A stretch of 64,000 nucleotides of DNA from Helichrysum umbraculigerum. Taxonomy: Eukaryota > Streptophyta > Magnoliopsida > Asterales > Asteraceae. The notes under the pieces are model-generated. The model had not been told where the DNA came from. It searched no databases and saw only the letters and a list, made by a program, of their open reading frames with translations. The stretch is taken from the NCBI GenBank assembly GCA_949592205.1, contig CATIUR010000006.1, positions 69,312,001 through 69,376,000 on the forward strand. Direction: 5' to 3'. The first letter of the stretch is position 1; the number at the start of each line of letters is the position of its first letter. The position numbers and the translations under genes were made by a program. Shown piece after piece: positions 44,052 through 54,409 of the stretch.

Positions 44052-47000
44052 AATCTCTCTCCCTTAAAGAGATTTCGTCCCCGAAATCTAATCACAACTT
44101 AGACCATTGAGATCACATTGTAATTACTGTTTAATCTAGCATATTTACGTACGTCACTCCCTCGAGCAACATCAAATGCTAATCATCTGTTTTCAATTCT
44201 TTCCACATGTACATATTCCAATGCACATGTTTCTATCTTTCATTCATGTATAAACATTGAGCTCTCATATACACAATGATCATTTAAGTGAATCATTTAC
44301 AATTAATCATTTCAAACAAGTAATCACTTAACGTAAATGAGTCACAGAGTCATTTATAATGGCATACTCTTTACAATCAAGACTAGCGACATGCTAGAAT
44401 TTTCAAAATCATTATATGACTCATATCTTCTTATCACCACAATAGTGGTTATAAAACCACAATAAACATATCATCAATGAAATTTAAATTTCAATTTACA
44501 ACTAGCATCCACGCTAGTATTCCTATGCTACTTAAGTATATAAAATCCTTTTTCTCAAAAGTATCTTGGAATCATATAACACAATTCACATATTAACAAG
44601 CGAAGTAGAGGTCAAATCCTATGGTTAAAATCATAACCACATAATCACATAACTATTTCATTACTTAGCATCGAATTTCATCGAATACAGGCTAAGTCCA
44701 TATTTAATTGAGGTAATCAAACATGTTACCACATCACTCAGTACCTTGCTAAACCTAGCACTAGTACTGTAATTTTATCAAGTGCTATACACAAGCACAT
44801 AATCATTAATATACATCTTATATTAATTATATTGACCTCTACTTGAACTTTATGTTCAATTTCAATTCATAGCAATTAAAATTTATCATTTCTCTTTATC
44901 ATCCAGTATATATATAACAATATACTAAATTTCACATGTATATGTAATAATAAAAGAATTTATCATTTCATTTCACTTTCTATGACAGTTTATTCGACTG
45001 TCAAAGCCCTCACTCAGTCTTTAACATCATTAACCAAGATGCACATCTCCATGCCCATAGGTAGGAGGAACTATTATAAGTCATACTATTTCTTTATCAA
45101 TCTTATATTATGTTGTGCACATTTGAAACAAAGTCAACAATTAAAACAGAAACCCGGTTCAGGCACTAGGACCCGCCGGCTGGGTATATGACCCGCCGGG
45201 TCCTCAAGTCAAGCCGCCGGGGTATGACCCATAGCAGCCAGGTACAGTGTCAAATTTGGTTCCGGAACTTAAATGCATATTAAAGCCTGTGCAAGCCGCC
45301 TGATTGAGTCACCAGCCGCCGGGTAACCCCCACTACCCGCCGGGTCCTAATAGAACCCGCCGGCTCCTTTGTCTGCACAGTAGCCTATCAAGTCTGGAAT
45401 ACAAAGTACCATTTTCCGATATTCAAACAAACACATCTCTTAAACCGTAAAGAGTTAGGGCCTAAAACTTACAGGCAATCTTAATATGTCAAAATGAAAC
45501 TTTTCCTTTTTACACTTTTTCAAATTATCCGTTTAACGCAAAAACAGACATATAACTCAATTTTGACCCATTCTATGAACATACCAAAATCCAAATCACT
45601 AGGATTCAAACCTTTACATATTTACCACATTCTTATCATTATATTTATGACTTAAAGCACTATTTACATTTGCCATATCATGATCGTAGCTTATCATAGC
45701 TGTTTACTTATTAAGTGACCCGTTTGGGTTTCAACTCATATAGTCACTATTCCAATATCCAATATACACTTCTTGGACCATTTTAAGTCCAATCAAATCA
45801 ATGGTTCTATTATAATCTCTGTATAGCCATAAAATCTCAATTTTCTCATTTTAAAGGCATTTTCATTGACCTCCCAGTTTTTCAACCAATAGGGTTTCTG
45901 ACTTTAACTTTTATAACTTGATTTATTTAAACAAGGTCAAACTAACTCATGATCATTAATCAAAGTTACATAACCTTTGACAATTTCTGTTTTTTTTTTT
46001 TTTTTTAATTTATTCATATTCTATTCAAAACATAACAATATGTTACTCATATTTGACCACTTTCTCATTGTTGACTATTTGCCGACTTTCCTTTCAACCA
46101 ACCAATCGGTGTAACTTATAATCACTTTTCACAAGTTGAACCAATTAAGACCGATCATAACCAAATGATCTCGTATCTTTTCTCTATATATGCACACAAG
46201 ACTATTTATTCTAGGTTTGACTTTCATAGTCAACATATTATCATAATACTATGTTTATCATTAAACATAAACTTCTAATCAATGTTTTCAAAAACATTAG
46301 CGATTCCATTTATACTGACAAAGTCATTAATCCACAAACTTGGCTCAATACAAGCCATACACATCATAGTAATCCATTTGGACACTATATATATATCACA
46401 CAAATGGGTATTTCAACCCTATAGTTCAAACAATTATCTTTCAACAAAATTTTAATTTGTTACTTATGTGTTTCAACATATTCATCACAATTGTAAGTAT
46501 CATATAACTTGTACTTTTCAGTTTTACTAGGTAGTATCATTCTACCAACAAGTACTTTTACCTAATTTCGTACACATTTTCGCAATTACATTAAATCTCT
46601 TTGATACTTGATAGCCCCAACAATTTCAGGCGACATAGCATAATATAACAACGGTGATCAAGCGTTGCTGGATTATGTTTTTCACCTTTCCCTTGTTTGG
46701 CTATTTCATATCAAATATCCTTAATATGACTTCGTTTCATTAACATCTGCCATATTATTTCATGTCACAAAAGCAGTTAAAACATGCTGGATAACTTTTG
46801 ACAATAGATACATAATTAACAATCAACTTTCTACATTTGAACTTAACTCAACATAAGCAAGTTACAGTCATAATTATACATCTCAATATTTTACATGTAT
46901 CTATCTCTTAGAATTTCATTTTAACCACTGACACACGTCAGATCCAATTTTTTGAAATTCTATACATATTGTAATCTATCTTCATAGTTTTAACACATGG

Positions 47001-47807
47001 CACAATGTCAAGTACCATTATCATAATCAACTTACGTATAATTCCAAACACGTAGCCCATCACATTCATTTTCTTATAATATATCTTTAATCCATATTGT
47101 CTTAAACCTTTCCATTTTGTCGGGCAAGTAATTTCACATACGCCATTTAACAGTAGGGTATAAACATTTCTACTTGCCACTGTTCCTATAACTAGTAGTT
47201 GCATGTTAATATCATAAATAATCATGTCATAATTTCGGCATTTTCATATGCCTCAATTCACATAGCAACTATACACCTATCAATGACATATTAATCAAGT
47301 CATTCCTTACGTCATTATTTCGATGTTTACATATCATTTACAAATTACCTTTGACCAGGAAGTCATACCTCTTCCTAGATCACATATAATCACATATTCT
47401 CCCCAGGGAGCAATTCTACTTTAGTCTCATATCAGACAATTCATCAATTGACAATTGACTCGATACTGGGGAATCATATCGGTCTGACTCAATTTACTTT
47501 ATTACTAAGCATAATCAACATAGTAAAGTAAACTATTCTAGTAACTTTAAATTCAACAGGCTTAGCAATAATTACCTGTTACTTTTTTGCCCCCGAATAT
47601 TGAGGAATCATTGAGAATACCAATCGGTTACTCATGTTCCTCCGCCTCTGCATTCAAAATAACACTCTTGCATCTTGTTAAGTGTTAGTACATATTCAAT
47701 AACCACTAATCCCACACCCTGGAATGTTTGACTTGACATAATCCAAGTTTGGGATTGAACACCATACTAATGCTCAATTCACCCAAACATATGCTCTGAT
47801 ACCAACT
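44052..47807 (-). other. Non-coding internal region, unit 2 of the tandem array
   Basis: Nearly identical to 37917-41671, offset 6135. It ends at the primer-site complement near 47795. No coding capacity. Confidence 0.85.
45153..45366. repeat. Palindromic CpG word array, 20-21 bp phase (unit 2)
   Basis: Same array as 39018-39231. The word centred at 45196 is intact (ACCCGCCGGGT) where unit 1 has ACCCACCGGGT, a G to A change. Confidence 0.9.
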
Positions 47808-48907
47808 TATAACACCCCTCTTTTCTAACCATTATAATAATGATTTTGACTCGGAAGCGTATATTTAAAACATATATCATATAAAAAGTACATAAATTGT
47901 TTTCAAAACTTAATACCAAACATTACAACAACTATTACAACAATAATAATACCACAACGAGGTGTTATATAATTTTATCATTTTCTTATCAAAATATATC
48001 AGAGTTAACGCTTAGTTGTCATACATTCCATCCAGTCCAACTTCTTGCCCACCCGATAAGAAATCCTTAACCTGCAAGAAGTATTAATGTGGGGGATTAG
48101 CATAACGCTAAGTGAGTGAATAATTAATCAACATCCCAACTCAGCATAACAACTTTGTTTACAATAAATAATCGTAAACAAAAACATCACAGTAGATCGA
48201 TGGTTCTTGGGGAAACCTTCAGCCAAGAATACCAACAGTAACACATAATATCAATGAGGATAACATCTCAATACAATGAGGATCGGTGGTTCTTGAGATA
48301 CCATAATACCCGGGGATTCTCCAAGAACACTTATCGTACATATCCGTATGGCCATAACGGACGAGACCGATAGTTTGGTACTAATCTCATACGACCTAAT
48401 TTCCTATTAACGATGAGTACAAGGAAATTCCTGTCGTCTTACAATAGTAACCAAACCCAACCATTAGGTTGACCCCAATACACTGATGCCCGAAGGCCAA
48501 ATATCAAGTGATCACATATTCACATATTCAATCAGGTCAACCTATCACAGTCTATCAACAGTATTATTACTATTTAACCCAAAATCATCATGGCAAACCA
48601 AAAGCAGTAATAATACGTTTACTCGTTGTAATCAAACCTGTTACAACTAAATTACACCGAGGATTAAAGATCCACTCACCGATACCCCAGTGTCCACTCA
48701 GAAGTCTAATATTACTGAGTCTTCTGCTGATCTGAGAATACAATTAAATAACGAGTTAGTAACTAGTCCATAACATATAACTCATGTTATAATCATATAA
48801 CATATTTCTATACTTAGTGTCGAACTAACACAGTCACCAATTTGTAATATCAATGATAACTATTTATTCGAACCATAATTCAATACTCAATTATCTAGTG
48901 CCAAGTT
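47808..48907 (-). repeat. Right LTR of the tandem array, truncated
   Basis: Matches the first 1100 bases of the other two LTRs up to GTGCCAAGT, where other sequence begins. Confidence 0.9.
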
Positions 48908-49429
48908 TGTAACAACCGCCAAATTAGGGCTAGTATTAGCGCCTAATTCTTTGTTAATACATGTAATTAGTTCTGTGTTAGGCTAATTTATGTATCAGAT
49001 TATATGTTGGTAAATATATACAACTTTGCGATTTGGCTGAAATCGTACGCAACTAAAATAGAATGAAATTCTATTCGATTAACACGGACGTTGGTGAACA
49101 AATGTTTATAAACTAAAATAACGCAATTATGACCGAAACGCTATCTTATAATAGTTAGTAATTATCTCGTATAGCTCGATCAAAGTTTACACGATTTAAA
49201 AACAAAAGTATTCAAACGCATTTAAACTAAATTATATTTCAAACAAATAAAGATTTAAAGAAATAATTTAAGTAAATTATTTAATAACACTCGCATTTCA
49301 AAAGAATAATTCACGTGTAAAAATAAATAATTTAACGTAAAACAATCTTCCAAAAATATTCACATCCTTACAGTCACTAAAAATATTAGTTATCAAAAAT
49401 TTGACTGCAACATCAAAAACAAACAAACA
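48908..49429. mobile_element. Probable truncated Ty3-type LTR fragment
   Basis: Begins TGTAACAACCGCCAAATTAGGG at 48910 (first 20 bases diagnostic), like the start of the LTR of element D but from a different family. It has no recognisable other end before the gag stop of element B at 49430. AT-rich; part may be internal sequence of B. Confidence 0.55.
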
Positions 49430-51742
49430 TTAGTACTTATGGGACACCCAAGCCTTGATAGACTTGGGTTGTCCATGATCATCCATAACCATCACATCAA
49501 TGAGTTTATGATATTTTAAAAACTCAGAAGATTTCATTGATGTGTTGTTTGTGGATTTTGGTTTCCAAACCTGTTTAGGTTCAGATGATTTGTTTTCAAC
49601 AATGTTGTGCTGTTGAACTTGAGGTCTACTGGGCACAACTTTGTTTACTCTAGCCACGGGTTTTGGAGAAGAGGATGCATATCTTGATATAGGCGAATAC
49701 GAAGCACGCCTAGAAAACGATTTTGAATAAGAATTCCTAAAGGAGGAAGTTCTTGGCATCCCTCTACCAAACCTATCTAGGGATAATAACCGACAATCCC
49801 TAATTATATGTCCTTGTTGTCCACAATGGAAACAAGAACGTCGTTCAATGTACGACCTATTCCAATGATTACCCACAAAAGGTTGAGGTGGAGAATGAAC
49901 TGTTGGAAGCTTAGAAGATGAGGCATTTACAGGACGTGAACACTTATGTGTACACGTTGATGTAGAAGCCTCAGAAGTTGAACAAGTTGATGTTGAAGGT
50001 TGTTCACTTTTAGATTTTACATTTGAATCCTTCATTTGATGTTGAACCCTTTTGGATTCATTTTCAACCTTGTTTTTACCCTTTGTATTTGAAACCTTTA
50101 CAGTTTCATTGGTAAGTATATGATTTTCTAGCTTTACATTAACTTTTTCAACTTTGATTTCAGCCTCTTCCGGTAGATCCTCTATCTCAACACCCTCCTC
50201 TACACTAACTGGAGGTGTACTATCAGACTTAACAAAAGTAGGCAAGGGATACTCTGTCCGTTTAGTTTTCTCCTTTGCCTGCCTTTTGGGATTGGATGTA
50301 GCTTCTTTAAACTTTGTAGCTGGCCATGATGAGTAGTCAGCCACAAGTTCTTCGGTGCCTTCCTTAACAGGCAGAGGATAGTGATTAGTAGGAGGTGGAA
50401 CTGAGTTATACCCTATTCCAGCCTTACTACTTGTATTTGTCCTCTGCTTGTCAAGAATTTCATCGAAGATTTTATGAGAGTTTGAGAAACTTGTGATTCC
50501 TTTTTTAAAAGAGTCAGACTCAGACTTTAGCTCAGAAAGTTCTTTATTCAACAAATCAATTTCTGTTAAATAACTTTTAATTGCATCTTGTTGACTAAAA
50601 ACTTTTGCTTTAAAAGTCTGAGTATCTAACTTATAAGCTTCAATCTGCTTATCATAAAGTTTTTCATTAGCTTTTAGAAACTTATTTGACTCAGTAAGTT
50701 TCTCGACCTTTTCTCTCAAGTCTACATAGTCTATTTGAAAACATTTTAAAGAAGCTTCCAATTTAATACAGGAGATACATGTAAAAGGTTCTTCAAATTT
50801 TGTTTCTACCTCATGTATCTTTGCCAAAAGCGCACGGTGTTGAACCTTTCCTTGAAGCGTACTCCAGTCAAACAATCCTTGATTAAACACCACCATCTCC
50901 TGTGATGTTGTGCTATTCTCTGGAGTCTTGGGAGCTGAAGGTGTAGTAAATCCAGATGAGGGATATTTTTCCTTCTCACATTCTTTAGCAAAGTGTCCAT
51001 GAATCTGACAGATTTTGCATTTCACCTTGCTTTTATTAAAACCAAGACCTGTATCACCATCATCATCCAGGTCCTTTTTGCCCGTTCTCTGAAGAAATTT
51101 CTTTGTCCTTTGGGTTATCATGGCCATGCTCCATTTGATGTCCATTTGCTCGAGATCATCAGAGTCGATCTGTTCAAAGTCTTCCTCAGTGAGCTGCAGA
51201 GTACTAGCCTTCTTGGAAAGAAAATTCTCATAAGAATTGAGGAAAGCTGTAAAGATTTTAGCATGGTTCTCAGTAGCCTTTGAAGGAGCTGTATGAGAAG
51301 TATAGGAAGCATATGAAGTGCTAGTAGAAGTAGATGCTGCTGAGTTGGAAGTAGATCTGGAAGTATCATTTAGACTAGGAATTTGAATATTACCCTGTGA
51401 CTGCTTTTCCTTTTGATCGTAAGCTGCTATAAGAGCATCCCGTAAACCTATAGAAGTTGCTTGATCTTTAAATTTATTAATCACAACTTCTGGCAAGCAC
51501 TTGGTAATCATCTCATACGCTCTATTGTCTTTATCAAACTCTGCTCGTTCCTTGACTGACATTTGTGCTCTTGACTTAAGCACCCCATCGAGTCTTGGTT
51601 GTTCATATCGATCAATGGTGTTAAACCAATTCCACAGATTTGGATCTTTGTATTCAATGAAATTGCATAACTTAATCTTCCAATTAGCAAAATCACTATA
51701 GAACAAAGATGTAGAAGGAGGCATTTTCGTACCAAAAGCCAT
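49430..51742 (-). CDS. Gag polyprotein of copia element B
   Basis: A 770-residue open frame beginning MAFGTKMPPS. It would form the cytoplasmic particle that packages element RNA. The N-terminal copia Gag region (residues 1-120; FANWKIKLCNFIEY, YEMITKCLPEVV, LRDALIAAYDQ) is followed by a serine/threonine-rich linker, a CCHC zinc knuckle (CKICQIHGHFAKEC, about 241-254), a long coiled-coil-like segment (about 330-430, E/K/L-rich), a charged linker, and a second knuckle (CFHCGQQGHIIRDC, about 637-650). The C-terminus HGQPKSIKAWVSHKY resembles the usual Gag-Pol junction of SIRE-like elements, so the stop looks natural. Pol does not follow, because other elements occupy its place. Intact frame, but the element is non-autonomous as seen here. 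Confidence 0.9.
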   Translation of the reverse strand: MAFGTKMPPSTSLFYSDFANWKIKLCNFIEYKDPNLWNWFNTIDRYEQPRLDGVLKSRAQMSVKERAEFDKDNRAYEMITKCLPEVVINKFKDQATSIGLRDALIAAYDQKEKQSQGNIQIPSLNDTSRSTSNSAASTSTSTSYASYTSHTAPSKATENHAKIFTAFLNSYENFLSKKASTLQLTEEDFEQIDSDDLEQMDIKWSMAMITQRTKKFLQRTGKKDLDDDGDTGLGFNKSKVKCKICQIHGHFAKECEKEKYPSSGFTTPSAPKTPENSTTSQEMVVFNQGLFDWSTLQGKVQHRALLAKIHEVETKFEEPFTCISCIKLEASLKCFQIDYVDLREKVEKLTESNKFLKANEKLYDKQIEAYKLDTQTFKAKVFSQQDAIKSYLTEIDLLNKELSELKSESDSFKKGITSFSNSHKIFDEILDKQRTNTSSKAGIGYNSVPPPTNHYPLPVKEGTEELVADYSSWPATKFKEATSNPKRQAKEKTKRTEYPLPTFVKSDSTPPVSVEEGVEIEDLPEEAEIKVEKVNVKLENHILTNETVKVSNTKGKNKVENESKRVQHQMKDSNVKSKSEQPSTSTCSTSEASTSTCTHKCSRPVNASSSKLPTVHSPPQPFVGNHWNRSYIERRSCFHCGQQGHIIRDCRLLSLDRFGRGMPRTSSFRNSYSKSFSRRASYSPISRYASSSPKPVARVNKVVPSRPQVQQHNIVENKSSEPKQVWKPKSTNNTSMKSSEFLKYHKLIDVMVMDDHGQPKSIKAWVSHKY

Positions 51743-52467
51743 ATCCGAATTTTCCCTCCAAAATTGAATTCGAAAATTTTAAAAACCGACAGAGTGTAGC
51801 GAAACTTTTCCGACACTAAAATTAGGTACTTTTAAGTTCAAAAACAAAATTTGGTACTACAAAAATTTTCGGCAATTTTCCGTCAAAATTTCGTTCGAAA
51901 ACGTCAAAAATTGGCCGGGTAAAATGAAACTTTTTCCAGCCTAAAATTGAACAGTTGTAAGGCTAAGGAAAAATTTTGGAAATGCAAAATTTTTCGGAGA
52001 TTTCCCGCCAAAAATTATTTTTTTTTTTTTTTACGAATCTAGCAGGTACGTGACGTCGCACTCAACGTCGCAGAAGCTAGCGACGTCGCAACCTACGTCG
52101 CAGTAACCACTTAAGGTCAAAATAACGACGTCGCTAACGAAGTCGCAAAGACCAGTCAAGGTCAAATATAATAACGTCGCAGGCTACGTCGCAGGTGACG
52201 TCGCAGCTAATGTCACAGAACTTAGCGACGTCGCAGCTAACGTCGCAAATACGCGACAGCAGCGGCCAAAACCCTAAAAATCGAAAATTTTCGTAAACCT
52301 AATGAACTTCGAACGACGATCGACGAACTAGCCCAGAAATACCCTTCCAGAAACGATTTCTTCAACCAACAAATCCCCAAAACGCGATTAATATACCAAA
52401 AACACCAAACTCTAAACCGAAAACGTTCAAAAACACGATCCGAAACCAACGAATCCTTGATTCTATG
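51743..52467 (-). other. Leader of element B between primer site and gag
   Basis: About 725 non-coding bases in the 5' leader on the minus strand. A T-run at 52019-52032 and the ACGTCGCA array (52053-52248) lie here. Confidence 0.8.
52053..52248. repeat. Palindromic CpG word array, half-site ACGTCGCA (element B leader)
   Basis: ACGTCGCA or close variants start at 52053, 52065, 52083, 52095, 52128, 52140, 52174, 52186, 52198, 52210, 52228 and 52240. Spacings are 12, 18, 12, 33, 12, 34, 12, 12, 12, 18 and 12 bp. Several are preceded by GCG so that TGCGAC-GTCGCA-like palindromes form. Most spacers are unrelated in sequence. Confidence 0.9.
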
Positions 52468-52479
52468 GCTCTGATACCA
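52468..52479 (-). other. Primer binding site of element B, initiator tRNA-Met
   Basis: GCTCTGATACCA on the plus strand, i.e. TGGTATCAGAGC on the minus strand, two bases from the LTR. Confidence 0.93.
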
Positions 52480-52481
52480 GT

Positions 52482-52920
52482 TGTTAGTCCCGAACACATA
52501 GAATCTGATCGGATCGTTATTGATTGCTATTGCGGAATGATAAACAATCAATATATGATTCAAGAACACACAAACAATTATCTATAATCTTGTATATATT
52601 CACATTTGAAATATAAACGATTACAGAATACAAACTCGTTTCTCTCATTTCTCTTACACCAAAAACGGCTCTCACTCTCTATTTCGCTAACCCTAAACTG
52701 ACTTCTAACTTCTCTATTTATATGAAGCCTATTGGGCCCTGCGACGTTAGGCCCAACGTCGCAGGCCCAGCCCATTACGACATAACCAACGTCGCATCTC
52801 TATGTATGTTCTATATAATTACTTTTCGTTTACACACTGAACACTATACATATGCAGACTAATTGACTTTAACAATTACAATAGTTTGACCAACTGACTG
52901 ACACACAAAATGCACCAACA
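52482..52920 (-). repeat. 5' LTR of element B (439 bp)
   Basis: Pairs with 33578-34016. Same ACGTCGCA hairpin near 52738-52765. Followed by the duplication CTGCA. Confidence 0.93.
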
Positions 52921-52925
52921 CTGCA

Positions 52926-53603
52926 ACTCACTCAATTGTTGATCAGGTTTCACAAATCCAGGGTTTTATTGATAATGGTGGAACTAGAATTTTGATTACT
53001 GCAGACACCATTCGCACTGCTTTAAAACTTCCAGTACATGATGTTTACGTACCACTGCCCGATGGAGATGCTGCTAAAGAAGGCATCGTCAATCTCACTT
53101 AGATTGAATGCAAACACTCTGTCGATGCAATTGGTAATCGTAAGTATTCTACTGTACATAAATCTAAAATGGATGGTGTCTGGAATGCCTTGTTTTCAAA
53201 TTTTATTCAGTGCTTAGGCACCAAAACAGGGAGCTATGATCAATTCAGCACCCTGGAGGCACATATCAGTTGGTCACTAGTCAATTCTTTAAGAGTTGAC
53301 TATGCAAGAGTGATTTTTGATGAACTGATCAATAGAGTCAATGAACCTAACATGGCTAAATATGTACCCTATCCTAGGTTTCTGTCACTGATCTTTAAAA
53401 ATCAGTTTGATGCCTATGATAGAGTATCTTCTGAAGGCTTTGAACCAACCCTGGTAGGAACTCAAATATTTTCTAAAGCAGCGACTGTGTCTCTACCTGA
53501 TTTCATGAAACACCAGGGAGTTCTTGCACCCCAGCCATTAACAACTGTACAACCGTCCGCTCCTGCCCCCACATTTACCACGTCACTGACCACACCCCAG
53601 TGA
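52926..53603 (+). pseudogene. ENV-like ORF of element A, part 2
   Basis: Continues the ORF interrupted at 33577, with an in-frame TAG at 53100 followed by an open stretch to the TGA at 53601. Recognisable segments are the TADTIRTALKLPVHDVYVPLPDG region and, from 53169, WNALFSNFIQCLGTKTGSYDQFSTLEAHISW in pieces, which resemble the extra ORF of SIRE-like elements in Asteraceae. The C-terminal K/E-rich half expected from element C is not present before the cut at 53633. A proline/threonine-rich tail ends it. Confidence 0.75.
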
Positions 53604-53632
53604 CTACTATGGTCAAAATACCAGTCAAGAAA

Positions 53633-54322
53633 TGTTAGTCCCTGTTTAACTTAATAAACAATCTTACTTAATAAGCCTTGAATATATTATTGAGAAGTTG
53701 CGGAATCACACTCAATAATATTAAGAAGATCAACGAATATTAATTAATTGAATGAACACAATAAAATACTGAAAGCTTCAATCTTATTAATGATATAAGA
53801 CGAATACACTTGATGTATTAGGGTTACAGAAAACCTTGAAGCTGCGCAAAAATCATTAACCTATCTAGGTCTAAAGGATCTCTATTTATAACATATAGAG
53901 TCCTATACAATCTCCTACAAATATGGAATAAAATAACTTCCATAACCGACTCATACTTATCACAAAATCATAAACAGTTTTAACTACCATTCTGATGTAA
54001 ACAGTTGTAACTGTTACACATTCAGTGGTAACTGCTTCAATTGTAATATGCGACCAAGTACAAATACATAATCAGTGTTAACTGTTTCATATATAACTAA
54101 CAGTTGCTAATACATAAGCAGTTTTAACTACTTACAAACACATAACTATCAGTTGTAATCTATCTTCAATCAGTTGTAACACTTGTCTTCTCTTCAGTTT
54201 TCTTCTATCAGTTGTAACTTCGTAAAGACAGTTTTAACCTTTAAAGCAAACAGTTTTAATCACTTGTACTCTGTCTTCTCATCAGAACTTCAACTCAGAC
54301 CTGAAACAGTTTTGACCCAACA
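53633..54322 (-). repeat. 3' LTR of element C (690 bp)
   Basis: TGTTAGTCCC at one end and CCCAACA at the other, next to ATCTCCCCCTAAACTT, the complement of a polypurine tract. It contains a dense array of CAGTTNTAAC words. Confidence 0.82.
53975..54316 (+). promoter_or_regulatory. Array of CAGTTNTAAC words (MYB-site-like) in LTR of element C
   Basis: About 14 words, all in the same orientation: starts 53975, 54002, 54023, 54038, 54073, 54101, 54119, 54150, 54171, 54195, 54209, 54229, 54251 and 54307. CNGTTR is a plant MYB recognition core, and the tobacco copia element Tto1 is known to use repeated MYB-bound motifs in its LTR. A transcriptional role here is inferred. Confidence 0.6.
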
Positions 54323-54409
54323 ATCTCCCCCTAAACTTAATCTGTCCTTCACAGCATTAAGTTTCTTCTAATCCTCCATTATAAGCTTCACAAAATTCTT
54401 TCAAAACTG

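Larger units (their letters stand above)
34270..48907 (-). mobile_element. Tandem array of non-coding Ty3-type elements: LTR-internal-LTR-internal-LTR
   Basis: Three LTRs (34270-37916, 41672-44051, 47808-48907) alternate with two internal regions of 3755 and 3756 bases. LTR ends read TATAACACCCC...GGGTGTTACA on the plus strand. A tRNA-Met primer site (complement, GCTCTGATACCA) adjoins the middle and right LTRs, and a purine tract adjoins the left and middle ones. The two units differ by few substitutions, so duplication is recent, most simply by unequal recombination between LTRs. The internal regions carry no gag or pol. The right LTR is truncated at 48907. The same family, in opposite orientation and more diverged, makes up 1-8862. 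Confidence 0.92.
33578..52920 (-). mobile_element. Copia element B, inserted in A, pol replaced by nested Ty3-type elements
   Basis: LTRs of equal length (439 bp; TGTTAGTCCC...CACCAACA) lie at 33578-34016 and 52482-52920, flanked by the 5-bp duplication CTGCA (33573-33577 and 52921-52925). Orientation is minus: a tRNA-Met primer site adjoins the right LTR and a CCCCC-rich purine-tract complement adjoins the left one. The LTRs differ at roughly six or seven positions by eye. Gag (49430-51742) is open; everything between the gag stop and 34269 is other elements, so pol is missing or displaced. Confidence 0.93.
28905..53632 (+). mobile_element. SIRE-like copia element A (gag and ENV-like ORF, no pol), split and truncated
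   Basis: Element A runs from its 5' LTR (28905-29964) through gag (30012-32399), a non-coding stretch, and an ENV-like ORF that is interrupted at 33577 by element B and resumes at 52926. Its right end is cut by element C at 53633, so the 3' LTR is not in the window. There is no protease, integrase or reverse transcriptase between gag and the ENV-like ORF. The word TCACTGA (or TCAGTGA) occurs at least 16 times in the parts of A visible here. Gag carries five in-frame stops, making A the oldest layer of this nest. Confidence 0.85.
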
